The notes under the pieces: generated by a model
Databases searched by the model: none
Told to the model about the DNA's origin: nothing
The model's input: the letters and a program-made list of their open reading frames with translations, nothing else
Source: Ovis canadensis
Lineage: Eukaryota; Chordata; Mammalia; Artiodactyla; Bovidae
Length of the DNA stretch: 64,000 nucleotides
NCBI RefSeq assembly: GCF_042477335.2
Contig: NC_091262.1
Location: forward strand, 38,723,001 to 38,787,000
Direction of reading: 5' to 3'
Program-made: the position numbers and the translations under genes
Part shown: in pieces, positions 44,128 to 56,100 of the stretch
Layout: the number at the start of each line of letters is the position of its first letter
How positions within the stretch are numbered: the first letter of the stretch is position 1

Positions 44128-47100
44128 GTGAGTTTGATCCCCTGGGGACAAAGCATCTAACGGCCCGGAGAGGGAGGCGGTCTCGGGACGGTTGAGATTT
44201 GGGGACTGGGGATGGCGAGGGCCGTGTCCCCAGGCGGCGGCGGGCAGGGCTTTGTGCGGAGAAAGCGCATTGCGGCGAGGTTTTTCTGTGCTTCGTGAGG
44301 ATAAAAACACTTTGGGAGGCGAAAGCGTTAGGCAGGCGTTAGAAGGCGAGAGGGAGCCGTTGCCTCGTGGCACAGCCTTGGTGCTGTGTTTGTTGTCGTT
44401 GAGAGGAAGAGGGCGCGGAGAAAGTAGCCTATTGTAGGGAGGCGGCGGGCGCGCCATGGCGGCCGTTAGGGGAAGTGATGTGGCGTGGGGGAGGGGAGGC
44501 GGCGGCGGCCGTTTCGGGCTCCCGTCCGCGTAGGCGTCCGAGGGTTGGCGCTCCGCGGCGACCTCCAGCCGCGAGCGGATAGCTCGCGGTCGAGCCGCGG
44601 AGCCGCGGCTGGAGGGGGTTGGCTTCGCTTCTCGGGGCGGGAGAACTGCGTTGTAAGATGGCCGCTGCAAGATGGCGGGCCCATCATGGCCGCCGGCGCC
44701 TGGATCCACGGCTCGCGGCCGCAGACGCCGCTTTAGGGCAGAGGAGCGCCCCCTTCTTCCCCCGCCGCAGATCGGGAACCGGTTTTTCGGCGCTGGCCCC
44801 GGGGATGTGGGTGGGGACAGGAGGGAAAAGCGCGAGCGTTCACTCGGCTTTGTGTCGCCCGAAGGCATCCCTTTGCTCTCGGAAAAGCGGAGTGTTGGTG
44901 TCCTATGGGAACGTGAACGCGCTCTGGCTGCGCGGTGGCTTGTAAAGCAGTAATGAAAAACTGCTTTAATGCGGTGTTACTACCTCATTTATGTGAAGTC
45001 CCGTTGTCTTGATGTCAGCCTTTTAAGTACGGCAGTGGTTTGGTTAATTGCAATAATTGATTAACAGTGATTTGAAAGTTGAGTTTTTATTGTCTCTGAT
45101 CAACGTGAAGGCTGACTGTAGAGAGCCTGATTTCCAGAGGAAGACAGCTCTGTAATTTTCACTATTACTGCATCTGTTAATTTATATAGTGGAGGTTTAA
45201 CAGTAAACTGAAGTGGATATAAAATTATGTAAGGCAAGCAAGAACACTTTAAAATCCTCATTCACATTATTGTGGTTGTACGTGTTAGATACCACGGATG
45301 TCGAGACGTCTGCAAAAAATTGTAGGGATGTTCAAACTTTGATATGCGTTAGAATTACTTTGAGTCATACACACAAAACCCAAGCGTATTGTAACAGAAT
45401 GGAATATTTAAAAGATTGCCGCGGGTGTTTTCCCTGTAACTGGCTCTTAATACCTGCTTTCTCTCACTCTGAGAAGCTACGTGACGACTACTGTGGATTG
45501 CTTGCATTGCTTTTTAAAAATCAGATGTTTTAGAGCAAGGATTCTTGATCTAGGGTGTTTATAATTCAGAACACCCCTTGTACTTGGACAGGAAAACGTT
45601 TTTTTCGATTTTCTAACTAAAATTAAATCTACAGTTATGACTGTAGATTTCCTCCCCCACAGAAAAGCAAAACAAGACCCTCCCACAGTAGTATTAGCTG
45701 TAATGTTTTCACATCCCAGCATTAAAGTTGCAGAAGATACATTCAGATGTATGCTTTTCGTTGTTTCAGAATTGTGGTAGTTTCCTGGATCAGCAGCTAA
45801 ATGTTTATTGTATCAATTAAGGAGCTCATATAATACCATAACACATGATCTTTTAAGTGTTTTTATAACTGTCTCAATATAGTTCGTTTCTTTTGTAGTA
45901 CGGTTTTACATGTTTGTAGAAACATTCTGAGAAAAGGCCCAAAGACTTAACCGGACTGAAGGGTCCACTGCACAAAAAAATTAATCCTCACTGTAGGACA
46001 TCAAAGGTAAACGACACAGACTTGGAACAGTTAAGGATGGCTTTCTGGAGGAAGTGCTTTAGTTCTAAACTGGAAAGGATGGTAGAGTGAGGGAGGATCC
46101 ATATGCTGCTGTAGCAGTGAATTGGAGAAGAGGGCGGCAGAGGATGAGTTGGTTAGATAGCATCACAGAGGTAAGTGGACATGAATTTGCGCAAACTCTG
46201 GGAGATAGTGAGATAGTGAAGAACAGGGAAGCCTGACGGTGCTGCAGTCCATGGGGTCGCAAAGAGTCAGACACGACCGAGCGACTGAACAGCAAAAGGA
46301 GCCAATGTAGCGCTATGGTTTTGAAAGCTACCTGAGTCTTTGCACTTTGCAGAAGTGTTTTCTACTCCTGTGTCAAAGTTGGGTTGTATAACCATCTTTT
46401 AAGAAATTATTATTTTGGGGATTCCCAGGTGACCCTAGTGATAGAGAATCCATCTGCCAGTGGAGGAGAAGGGGAGAGCTGAGGGTTCTCTGCGTGGGTA
46501 GAGATGCGCCCCTGGAGAAGGAAAGGCTCCACTCCAGTGTGTTTGTGGAAAATCTCCATGGACAGAGGAGCCTGGTGGGTTACAGTCCATGGGATTGCAA
46601 AGAGTTGGACAGGACTGAGTTATTTAGAAGAGAATATCTTGTAAGGAGAAAGGAATATTCTGTAGGAACTAGCAGAATTATATTAAAACACTGCAGAAGA
46701 ATTGAGCTAATGTGACGGTAAAAATACGAATGATGGGAAAGTTTTTTTCCGAATCTCTTTTAAACTTGAAAATTTCTGTTGTTAAATAATGGTGTAGCAT
46801 ATGTTACAAGCATTTTTTCAGCACAGTGACTGTTCTGCACTGCACTTGGTTCTTCCACTTGAAGTGTTAAAGCAAAAAGTAAAGAAAACTATCGGGCATC
46901 TAACCCGTGTGGTGGGGGGGTAGGGTGGGGAGGGGAAGACCTTTTGGCTTGTCAGGAGGGTGGGTGGCTGATGCTGGAATTTGAGTAGTGTTCCTAGTAA
47001 GAAAACCAATGAGAGGATGAGGAATTGGAATCTCATCACTGTTGAATTTGACAGCATTGAGCAAAATTAGCTTTACATTTTGAATACTATTAAGGATTAA

Positions 47101-50100
47101 GGATGGAAAAGTTCAGAAAAAGTGAGACAGTGGTTTGCTCCTTCCCCAATTAACAGTCTTTCCACTTCCAGGAGAAATTAGGCACTTGTTTTGCTGGGTC
47201 ATATTCCTCAGCTTAATGTATATTTTTTTCAGCGAGATATTAGGGGATAGGTAGCTAGAATGGAGGTCAAAGGGCCTTAGCCTCAGTGTGGTTGTCTTTG
47301 GTGGCAGCAACCGAAAGGAGGGAGACACTGGTAAGGCTGTTGTCAGGGTGCCTTTAAAGAAAGACTAAAATTAGGCGCACTGGTCTCCCATCTTTGGTGC
47401 TTCGGAGTAGGCTCTATACCTTCTTCCTCTGTCCCTGTGGTCTTATTCTTGTCCACAGTATTCAGCAGTGGCTTTCTCTTGAGCTCCAGATATGTGTACT
47501 CAACTGCTTACTAGATGGCTCCAGTTTGGGTGTTCTGTAGCTACTGTAACTTATTCCAGAATTGGTCTGAAACCCTCTGTCCATTTCCTTTTCTGGATAA
47601 TACTTCCACCATGCTGGAAGTCAAGTTTAAACTGTTTATACTTTGGCTTAGTTGTCCTCACGGTCTTTGATTCATACCTATTTCTGTTCTTATTCCTGAC
47701 TTTGAGAGGAGTCTCTGGTTTCCCTGTTTCTAGTCTCCGTTCTAGTCTCCGCTTAAGTTCGGCATAGACTTAGCATCAGGCAGTGGTTTGTCACAGTGGA
47801 CCACTGCACAAGAATTTGTGTTTCATCTGTGCTTTTGTATTAATCGTTTTCCTCAGTTGGGCCCTTTCTTTGCTGGGTTGGAAGCATAGAATAGGTAGAG
47901 CAGAAGGTTCTAAACTTAAAATTTCTTTAAATCTCAGATGTACATTGAAAAATAAATCAACCCTGCCAGTAGATAGCTATAATAGATTTTACTTGCTTAG
48001 CAGGTGATAGATGATTTGATGATTTAAATAGATATATTAATTGTTGTTTCCATCAAATGCTGAGGTGTTTTTTGTTTTGAAATTTGATCTGAAGCGTTGA
48101 TGTATACATTCCCTTATCCACTTGCTTTTTATTTTTTTGAGGAACACCATAGTACAAGGGTGAGGGCTCTCCTAGATGTGAATATTCTTATATATGAAGA
48201 GAAATCACAACTAACGCAGTGCTTTTCCCCCGTTTTTTCCTTTTACAGGTGAGAGAGTGCTGTGCTTTCATGGGCCTCTTCTTTATGAAGCAAAGGTACA
48301 AAACCTGTTTTATTTAAGAAGTTAGTTGAAACTACTGGTGTGATAGTTGAAACTACTGGTGTGATAATTAGATTTCAGTGATAGGTAGCTTTAGTGAGAG
48401 CTACCTTTTTCATAGATTTTCAGGTTCATAGTTTCTCATCTTATCGTTGTCTCACTGCTTGCTCAGTGGTTCACATAAAGCATCCTGCCATTCGTGTTAC
48501 CCATCTGCTAAAGGCAAGTAGTTGGAAAATGAACGGAAATGTAGAGGTTTGACTATGGAAGCAAAATAGCATTGTTAGGTAATGACTTATGAGAAAATAC
48601 TGCCAAAGTCAATTTTATTGGCAAATATAATATGCTGAGTAAGCACTGAGTAAAATTACGTTGAGGGTAAAGCTAACATTTCAAATGAGTACATTTAACT
48701 TTTATTTGTTAGATTGGCAAAGTTTGAATCCTGGGGCATTTTCTGTGTATCAGTGTTGGCGCGGAGGTTATAAAAACTGATCTTACATTTAACCAAAGAT
48801 AAATTAGATAATGCATTAATGTTTTTAGTGTTTATTTCTGTTAACTTTTAGCACAAATATTTAAGCCGTCTCAACTATTTTGACAATTGTTTTTAAGAAA
48901 ACAAACGGTAAAGGCAATTTCTACGTATGTTCTTGGTGAATAGTTTTGGTCTGTGAAAAAGTCTTAATAGTTGTGAAGTGTCAGTGTTGCTAACCATTTT
49001 ACTTATTTTGAATACATAATAGGTTTGTATGTTTTTAAAGTTCTAAAATGACTAAAATTGGATTTATGGGATGGTCAAGAACTTCATGTATGTGTACATA
49101 TATCTTAATGGTATAATACCAATACAGTTTATGAATGCATTTTATGTCCCAGTGATCATTTCTGTTGTTGAATGTTGTTTCTGTTGTTACCTAGCTTCTA
49201 GCAGGCTCTTCTAAACTGGCAACTTTTTCTGCTCTGGCAGCAGAAACACTCTAGTGTACGATTTCAAATGGCAGTTGGAGTAACTTAAACTATTGTGGTT
49301 CTCTTGGTTTGCCTCTGGTAAAAATTTTTAAAATCCAAAACCAGATAGTCATCACTTTTTCATGGTTAATGACTTCACTAATCAGTTTTAATGTGTTTGG
49401 CTGCTTTTAAGAAGAACACGGGGCTTCCCAGGTACGACTAGTAGTAAAGAAGCTGCCTGCCAATGCAGGAGACATAAGAGATACAGGTTTGATCCCTGGG
49501 TTGAGAAGACCCCCTGGAGAAGGGCATGACAACCCACTCCAGTATTCCTCCATGTAGAATCCCATAGACAGAGGAGCCTGGTGGGCTATGATCCCCAGGG
49601 TTTGTTTTTTATCTGTCACTTTGTTAGTTGCTGATAATCAGCAGAATAGCTTATTGCCTTATGTAAACTAGTGAGCTTTTAAAATAATGTGGTGTAAATA
49701 TTTTTCTTGAGCTTAATTTGTGTCTCCAAATGTAGCTTTTGACTAGCTGGACTTGGAGAAAGCACAACTACAACGTTCATTAGTTGTTCTTGGATAGCTA
49801 TCTAGCCCACTGATATAAGGTTTAGGGTAACCTCCAGTGCTTATGGTTGTTTAGATTTGTTGGACTAACTCCCAACAAATGACTCTATGACTGTTTGGCA
49901 GTATAACTTTGAATACTAGTCTAAAGGCTTAAATAGTGTTCTTTTCAAGAGTTTCATTAGGTTTATTTTGGCCACCAAAGAGCTTCAGTGTTGGATAGTT
50001 CAAAATTACCCAGGTAGTCTTTTTCGTTTCCTTCATTATTTCTGAATAAATTTTTCTCTTTTTTATTTCAGTGTGTAAAAGTTGCCATAAAGGATAAACA

Positions 50101-53100
50101 AGTCAAATACTTCATCCATTACAGTGGTTGGAATAAAAAGTGAGTATTAGATTTTTTTTTAAAGCAATTTTTATTTATAATTAACAAGTTGGCTTTGTGT
50201 CATAAACTGATAGAAGCCTATGCTTTTTAATTCTTGTACAGTTTTATTGTAGGGGCAGAGGTGAACTTTGTAGTATGTTGAAATATAGAAATTAGGGTTT
50301 ACTGCCATTTTGTTTTACATTCTGTGGCCTATTTCTTGTGTTCTGATATAACGTCTAATAGTCATTAGCCTGATTATTTTCTAGTTTTGGTACATTTTAG
50401 TACAGCTTGAGGTTTTTTTCTTATTAACAGACTTAGTGACTACAAATGATATTTCAAGCAGTTACACTCTAAACTAATTGGGGTTTTTCTACTAAGGAAG
50501 GGGGAAAAGATTTAAAAATTGCTTTATTTGGTTGGATGTATTGACCAAATCACGTTTTGAACTTTGAAAGCATAATTAAATACTAACAGTGAATTCATGT
50601 GGTTCACTTTAAGCATATGGTTTGACACAGGTACAGAAATGTAATTACAGAATCTAGTTTCCCGCTCTGAAGAGCTTTTTTTTTTTTTTTTTTCCCCCGC
50701 AAAAAAGTGATATATTGATGTTGCTGGGAATGGACAGTGGTTGTGGACTGAAACACATTCTAGAATATTCAGCTTGTGGAGCTCTGTAAGAGATGGGTCT
50801 TTCTTCTTGGATCTCACAAATAGCACATCTGACAATTGACTCATTTTTGGTGCTTGTAATCGAATCAGTTCGGTTCAGTTGCTCAGTCCTGTCTGACTCT
50901 TTGTGACCCCATGCATCGCAGCATGCCAGGCCTCCCTGTCCACCACCAACTCCCGGAGTTCACTCAGGCTCATGTTTATCGAGTCAGTGATACGATCCAG
51001 CCATCTCATCCTCTGTAGTCCCCTTCTCCTCCTGCCCCCAATCCCTCCCAGCATCAGAGTCTTTTCCAGTGAGTCAGCTCTTTGCATGAAGTGGCCAAAA
51101 TACTGGAGCTTCAGTTTTAGCGTCATTCCTTCCAAAGAAATCCCAAGGCTGATCTTCAGAATGGACTGGTTAGATCTCCTTGCAGTCCAAGGGACTCTCA
51201 AGAGTCTTTTCCAACACCGCAGTTCAAAAGCATCAATTCTTCGGCATTCAGCCCTCTTCACAGTCCAACTCTTCGCATCCAGACATGACCACTGGAAAAA
51301 CCTTGACTAGACAGACTTTTGTTGGCAAAGTAATGTCTCTGCTTTTGAATATGCTATCTAGGTTGGTCATAACTTTTCTCCAAAGAGTAAGCGTCTTTTA
51401 ATTTCGTGGCTGCAGTCAGCATCTGCAGTGATTTTGGAGCCCCTCAAATAAATAAAGTGTGACACTGTTTCCACTGTTTTCCCATCTATTTCGCATGAAG
51501 TGTTGGGACCAGATGCCATGATCTTAATTTTCTGAATGTTGAGCTTTAAGCCAACATTACTCTTTCACTTTCAACAAGAGGCTCTTTAGTTCCTCTTCAC
51601 TTTCTGCCATGAGGGTGGTGTCATCTGCATATCTGACTGAGGTTATTGATATTTCTCCCAGCAATCTTGATTCCAGGCTTGTGCTTCATCCAGCCTGGCA
51701 TTTCACATGATGTACTCCGCATATAAGTTAAATAAGCAGGGTGACAATAGACAGCCTTGACGTACTCCTTTTCCTATTTGGAACCAGTCTGTTGTTCAAT
51801 GTCCAGTTCTAACCATTGCTTCCTGACCTGCATACAGATTTCTCAAGAGGCAGGTCAGGTGGTCTGGTATTTCCATCTCTCAGAATTTTCCACAGTTTAT
51901 TGTGATCCACACAGTCAAAGGCTTTGGCATAGTCAATAAAGCAGGAATAGATGTCTTTCTGGAACTCTCTTTTTCCATGATCCAGCGGATGTTGGCAGTT
52001 TGATCTCTGGTTCCTCTGCCTTTTCTAAATCCAGCTTGAACATCAGAAAGTTCACGGTTCATGTATTGCTGAAGCCTGGCTTGGAGGATTTTGAGCATTA
52101 CTTTACTAGCATGTGAGATGAGTGCAATTGTGCGGTAGTTTGAGCATTCTTTGGCATTGCCTTTCTTTGGGATTGGAATGAAAACTGACCTTTTCCAGTC
52201 CTGTGGCTACTGCTGAGTTTTCCAAATGTGCTGGCATATTGAGTGCAGCACTTTCACAGCATCGTCTTTCAGGATTTGAAATAGCTCAACTGGAATTCCA
52301 TCACCTCCACTAGCTTTGTTTGTAGTGATGCTTTCTAAGGCCCACTTGACTTCACATTCCAGGATGTCTGGTTCTAGGTCAGTGATCATACCATCATGAT
52401 TATCTGGGTCGTGAAGATCTTTTTTGTACAGTTCTTTTGTATATTCTTGCCATTCCTTCTTAATATCTTCTGCTTCTGTTAGGTCCGTACCATTTCTGTC
52501 CTTTATCGAGCCCATCTTTGTATGAAATGTTCCCTTGGCATCTCTAATTTTCTTGAAGAGATTTCTATTCTTTCTCATTCTGTTCTTTTCCTCTTATTTT
52601 TTTGCATTGATCACTGAGGAAGGCTTTCTTATGTCTTCTTGCTGTTTTTCGGAACTCTACATTCAGATGCTTATATCTTTTCTTTTCTCCTTTGCTTTTC
52701 GCCTCTCTTCTCTTCAGTTATTTGTAAGGCCTCCCCAGACAGCCATTTTGCTTTTTTGCATTTCTTTTCCATGGGGGTGGTTTTGATCCCTGTCTCCTGT
52801 ACAGTGTCACGAACCTCATTCCATAGTTCATCAGGCACTCCATCTATCAGATCTAGTTCCTTAAATCTATTTCTCACTTCCACTGTATAATCATAAGGGA
52901 TTTGACTTAGGTCATACCTGAATGGTCTAGTGGTGTTCCCTACTTTCTTCAATTTAAGTCTGAATTTGGCAATAAGAAGTTCATGATCTGAGCCACAGTC
53001 AGCTCCTGGTCTTGTTTTTGTTGACTGTATGTATAGAGCTTCTTCATCTTTGGCTGCAAAGAATGTAATCAATTTGATTTCAGTGTTGACCATCTGGTGA

Positions 53101-56100
53101 TATCCATGTGTAGAGTCTTCTCTTGTGTTGTTGGAAGAGGGTGTTTGCTATGACCAGTGCATTTTCTTGGCAAAGCTCTATTAGTCTTTGCCCTGCTTCA
53201 TTCTGCATTCCAAGGCCAAATTTGCCAGTTACTCCAGGTGTTTCTTGACTTTCTACTTTTGCATTCCAGTCCCCTATAATGAAAAGGACATCTTTTTGGG
53301 GTGTTAGTTCTAAAAGGTCTTGTAGGTCTTCATAGAACCATTCAACTTCAGCTTCTTCAGCGTTACTGGTCGAGGCATAGACTTGGATTACTGTGGTATT
53401 GAATGGGTTTGCCTTGGAAATGAACAGAGATCATTCTGTTGTTTTTGAGATTGCATCCAAGTACTGCATTTCGGACTCTTTCGTTGACCATGATGGCTAC
53501 TCCATTTCTTCTGAGGGATTCCTGCCTGCAGTAGTAGAAATGATGGTCATCTGAAATTGAATAGCTTGTAATATTTACTCTGAGAGCCTTTTAATTTTGC
53601 TAATGGTGTTTTGTCCTTCAAGGATAGCACTGCCAAAAAGAGTAGTTCTTGAGTTTTTTTTTTAAACTTTACGTCAGCTCAGCCATGCCATCTGATTTGA
53701 TGTATATTCTTATTTTGGAAGGTTTTTTTTTACGTTTACTGACTCTGTTTCTGTGATCTTTCACACAATCCCTTAGCTAGTGACCAACTCAGTTAATTTT
53801 ATTAGTTAGAAGATTTTTTCACAAGATAGTTCTAGCTAAGAAATAGTATCAGATTTTTTTGTCTTTTCTTCCATTAATATAATTGTAGAAAAGTGAAAAT
53901 CTAAAATGTATAGAAGCACATTCAATAAGTTGGTTTTTTTCCAGTTAATAATTAAAATATTCCTCATAATGACTGTAATATAGTAACTTAAAGTGACTCT
54001 GTGAGCTTTTAATCCCTTTGGTCTTACAGAAGTAAACTTGTCTATGATTTTCAGTGGAATTTTAGGATTAATACTAAATTGATTCAAATATCCAGGAACA
54101 TTTATCTTCTGGAGCTCCATTATTTTACAGTTTGCTCTTCCCTTTAAAAAAAAATGTTGAAACTGTGTCTTTCATTGTACTTATGTTTTCTATAAAAATA
54201 CTCTGGTAAAATTGAGAGTGTATTAGATATCATGAAAATCTTAATTCTGTATAGGAAAGCGAATATTTACGCACATCATGAATGGGAACTTTAAAGGAAA
54301 TAAAAGAAAAACAAATAGCAGATTCATGGACTAGGTCTGTGCCCCATCCCCAGGTATTTTTAATCCTAAAAGTAATTTAGGATTACATCTTAATAACTGT
54401 GAACACAACTTTAGTGCTTAACTCTTTCACGTATAGTATTTTCTGTTAAATTCCATGTAGATGTGTACAACTTCAAGACTGGGTTTTAAGTGACATTTCC
54501 AACTTATATTGTGGAAGTACATAAAAAGCTTGTATTTTTTGATAGTATTGCCTGAAAATGTTTTTTCCTGTTATAGTATCTAGTAACACAAATAAATGAT
54601 AGGCTGCATAGTTTTTTGTATCTTTGTAGAGGATGTGTTTTTTGTAGTTGTCTTGGTATGTAGATAAATTAATGGGATTTGTTATATTGATCCTTAATAA
54701 CTATTTAGAAGTTGCCTTTAAATCTGTACAGAATGTTTTTTATTTAGTGCTGGTGTAAGTTAATGCCATGGATCATTGTGACTTTGGGAATTAATGACAA
54801 GCTACCTTTAGAAAGTTCTGAAATTCTTTTGTTTGAGCTGTATGGAAAAATTTCTGTATGTTTGGCCTTCAGTTACTACCCCAATAGTGATGTTCCTCAG
54901 AGCAAAAGACATCATTTTCCTGTGGGTCAGCAACTGTTTTCAGCGCCTGGCATTTAAAAGAAACTCTGAAATGGACTTTGGTTTTTAGATCAATGTCCTT
55001 ATTTAGATGCATTTTTTATGAGAAGAAAGGAATTTTCAAGGTTCTTTTGTGGAACTTCCTAGTAAATAAAAGTTTGCTAACTCCCTTTAGAGAGAATTGG
55101 AACAGCTATAAGTAGTAGTAGGAATAAGATCCTCATTTTGAAAATGGTTTATAAGATACCATACTTTTAGAAAAGACTACAATGGAAGCCCAGTCTTCAA
55201 ATTGGAATTTTCTTAAACTTCAGTAAATATATCCTTCTTCAAAAGCACAGTAGACTCGATTTGTTGACACAGACATTTAAATATTCCATTTGTAAATAAA
55301 TCTTAATAAAGCATAAGCAGAATTCTACACCTAGTTACTGAGATTACTTTGTACTATGCTGTCTGTATCAGAAGTGCTGTGAGGCCCAGGCGCTCTGAAA
55401 AAACTTTGAAGACACGTGAGGATATTGTAGCCCTTTTTCCTGTTCCTGAAGGAGCTCCCTCAGTACACCACCACCCCTTCCTGACCTCTAGGTAAATGCA
55501 TGTTTTAAAGTTTTCTCTAGGAAATCATGTTGAGGGTTGCTTTTTATTATTTATTATTCTTTTGGCTACCTTACATAAGAGGTCAAAGGTGGAAAATCAT
55601 TAAATAAAGACTTTGAGGATACAGCCTAATTGTGTCACTAAAGGAGCTCCATCAGCAGGAGGAAAAAAACTACTTTGCACAAAAAGTTCAGCACTGCCTA
55701 GGAAATACCCTGTCTTTTTCTCTTTGGGGAAAAAAGCTACATCAGAAGTATTGTTTTGAACAAGATCCTACTGTATAGCACAGGGAACTATATTCAATAT
55801 CTCATGATAAACCATAATGGAAAAGATTATGAAAGGAGTGTGTGTGTATAATCTATTATAGAATCAGTTTGCTGTATAGTAATTAACACAATATAAGTCA
55901 GTTTAATATCAAAATAAAAATTTTTTTGAATCTTGTTTTGAAGCTTTTCTGACTGCCAGAATGCTTTAGCAACTAGATATTTTTTAAGAGAATGGTTGGT
56001 ACTACCTTTTGATGTTTAGAAAGCCAAGAAGGTTTTGCCTTAGAAATTGGTAAATTATTTGTGAGTGAGTGATAACCATTGTAACACTTCAGTCTTAAGT

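Larger units (their letters stand above)
43240..44950 (+). promoter_or_regulatory. MORF4L1: CpG island and promoter of MORF4L1
   Basis: Base composition changes sharply from AT-rich to CpG-dense near 43240 and back near 44950. The island covers the putative core promoter, 5' UTR, coding exon 1 and the first ~800 bp of intron 1. No TATA box stands at a sensible distance, so a dispersed CpG-type start is expected, probably in about 43880-44060. Housekeeping expression is known for this gene and fits. Confidence 0.85.

Noticed and set aside
44113..44868. 251-codon open frame on - in the CpG island
   Set aside because: GC-rich sequence lacks stop codons by chance. The frame is antisense to exon 1 and intron 1, is low-complexity (P, R, S, A) and shows no domain.
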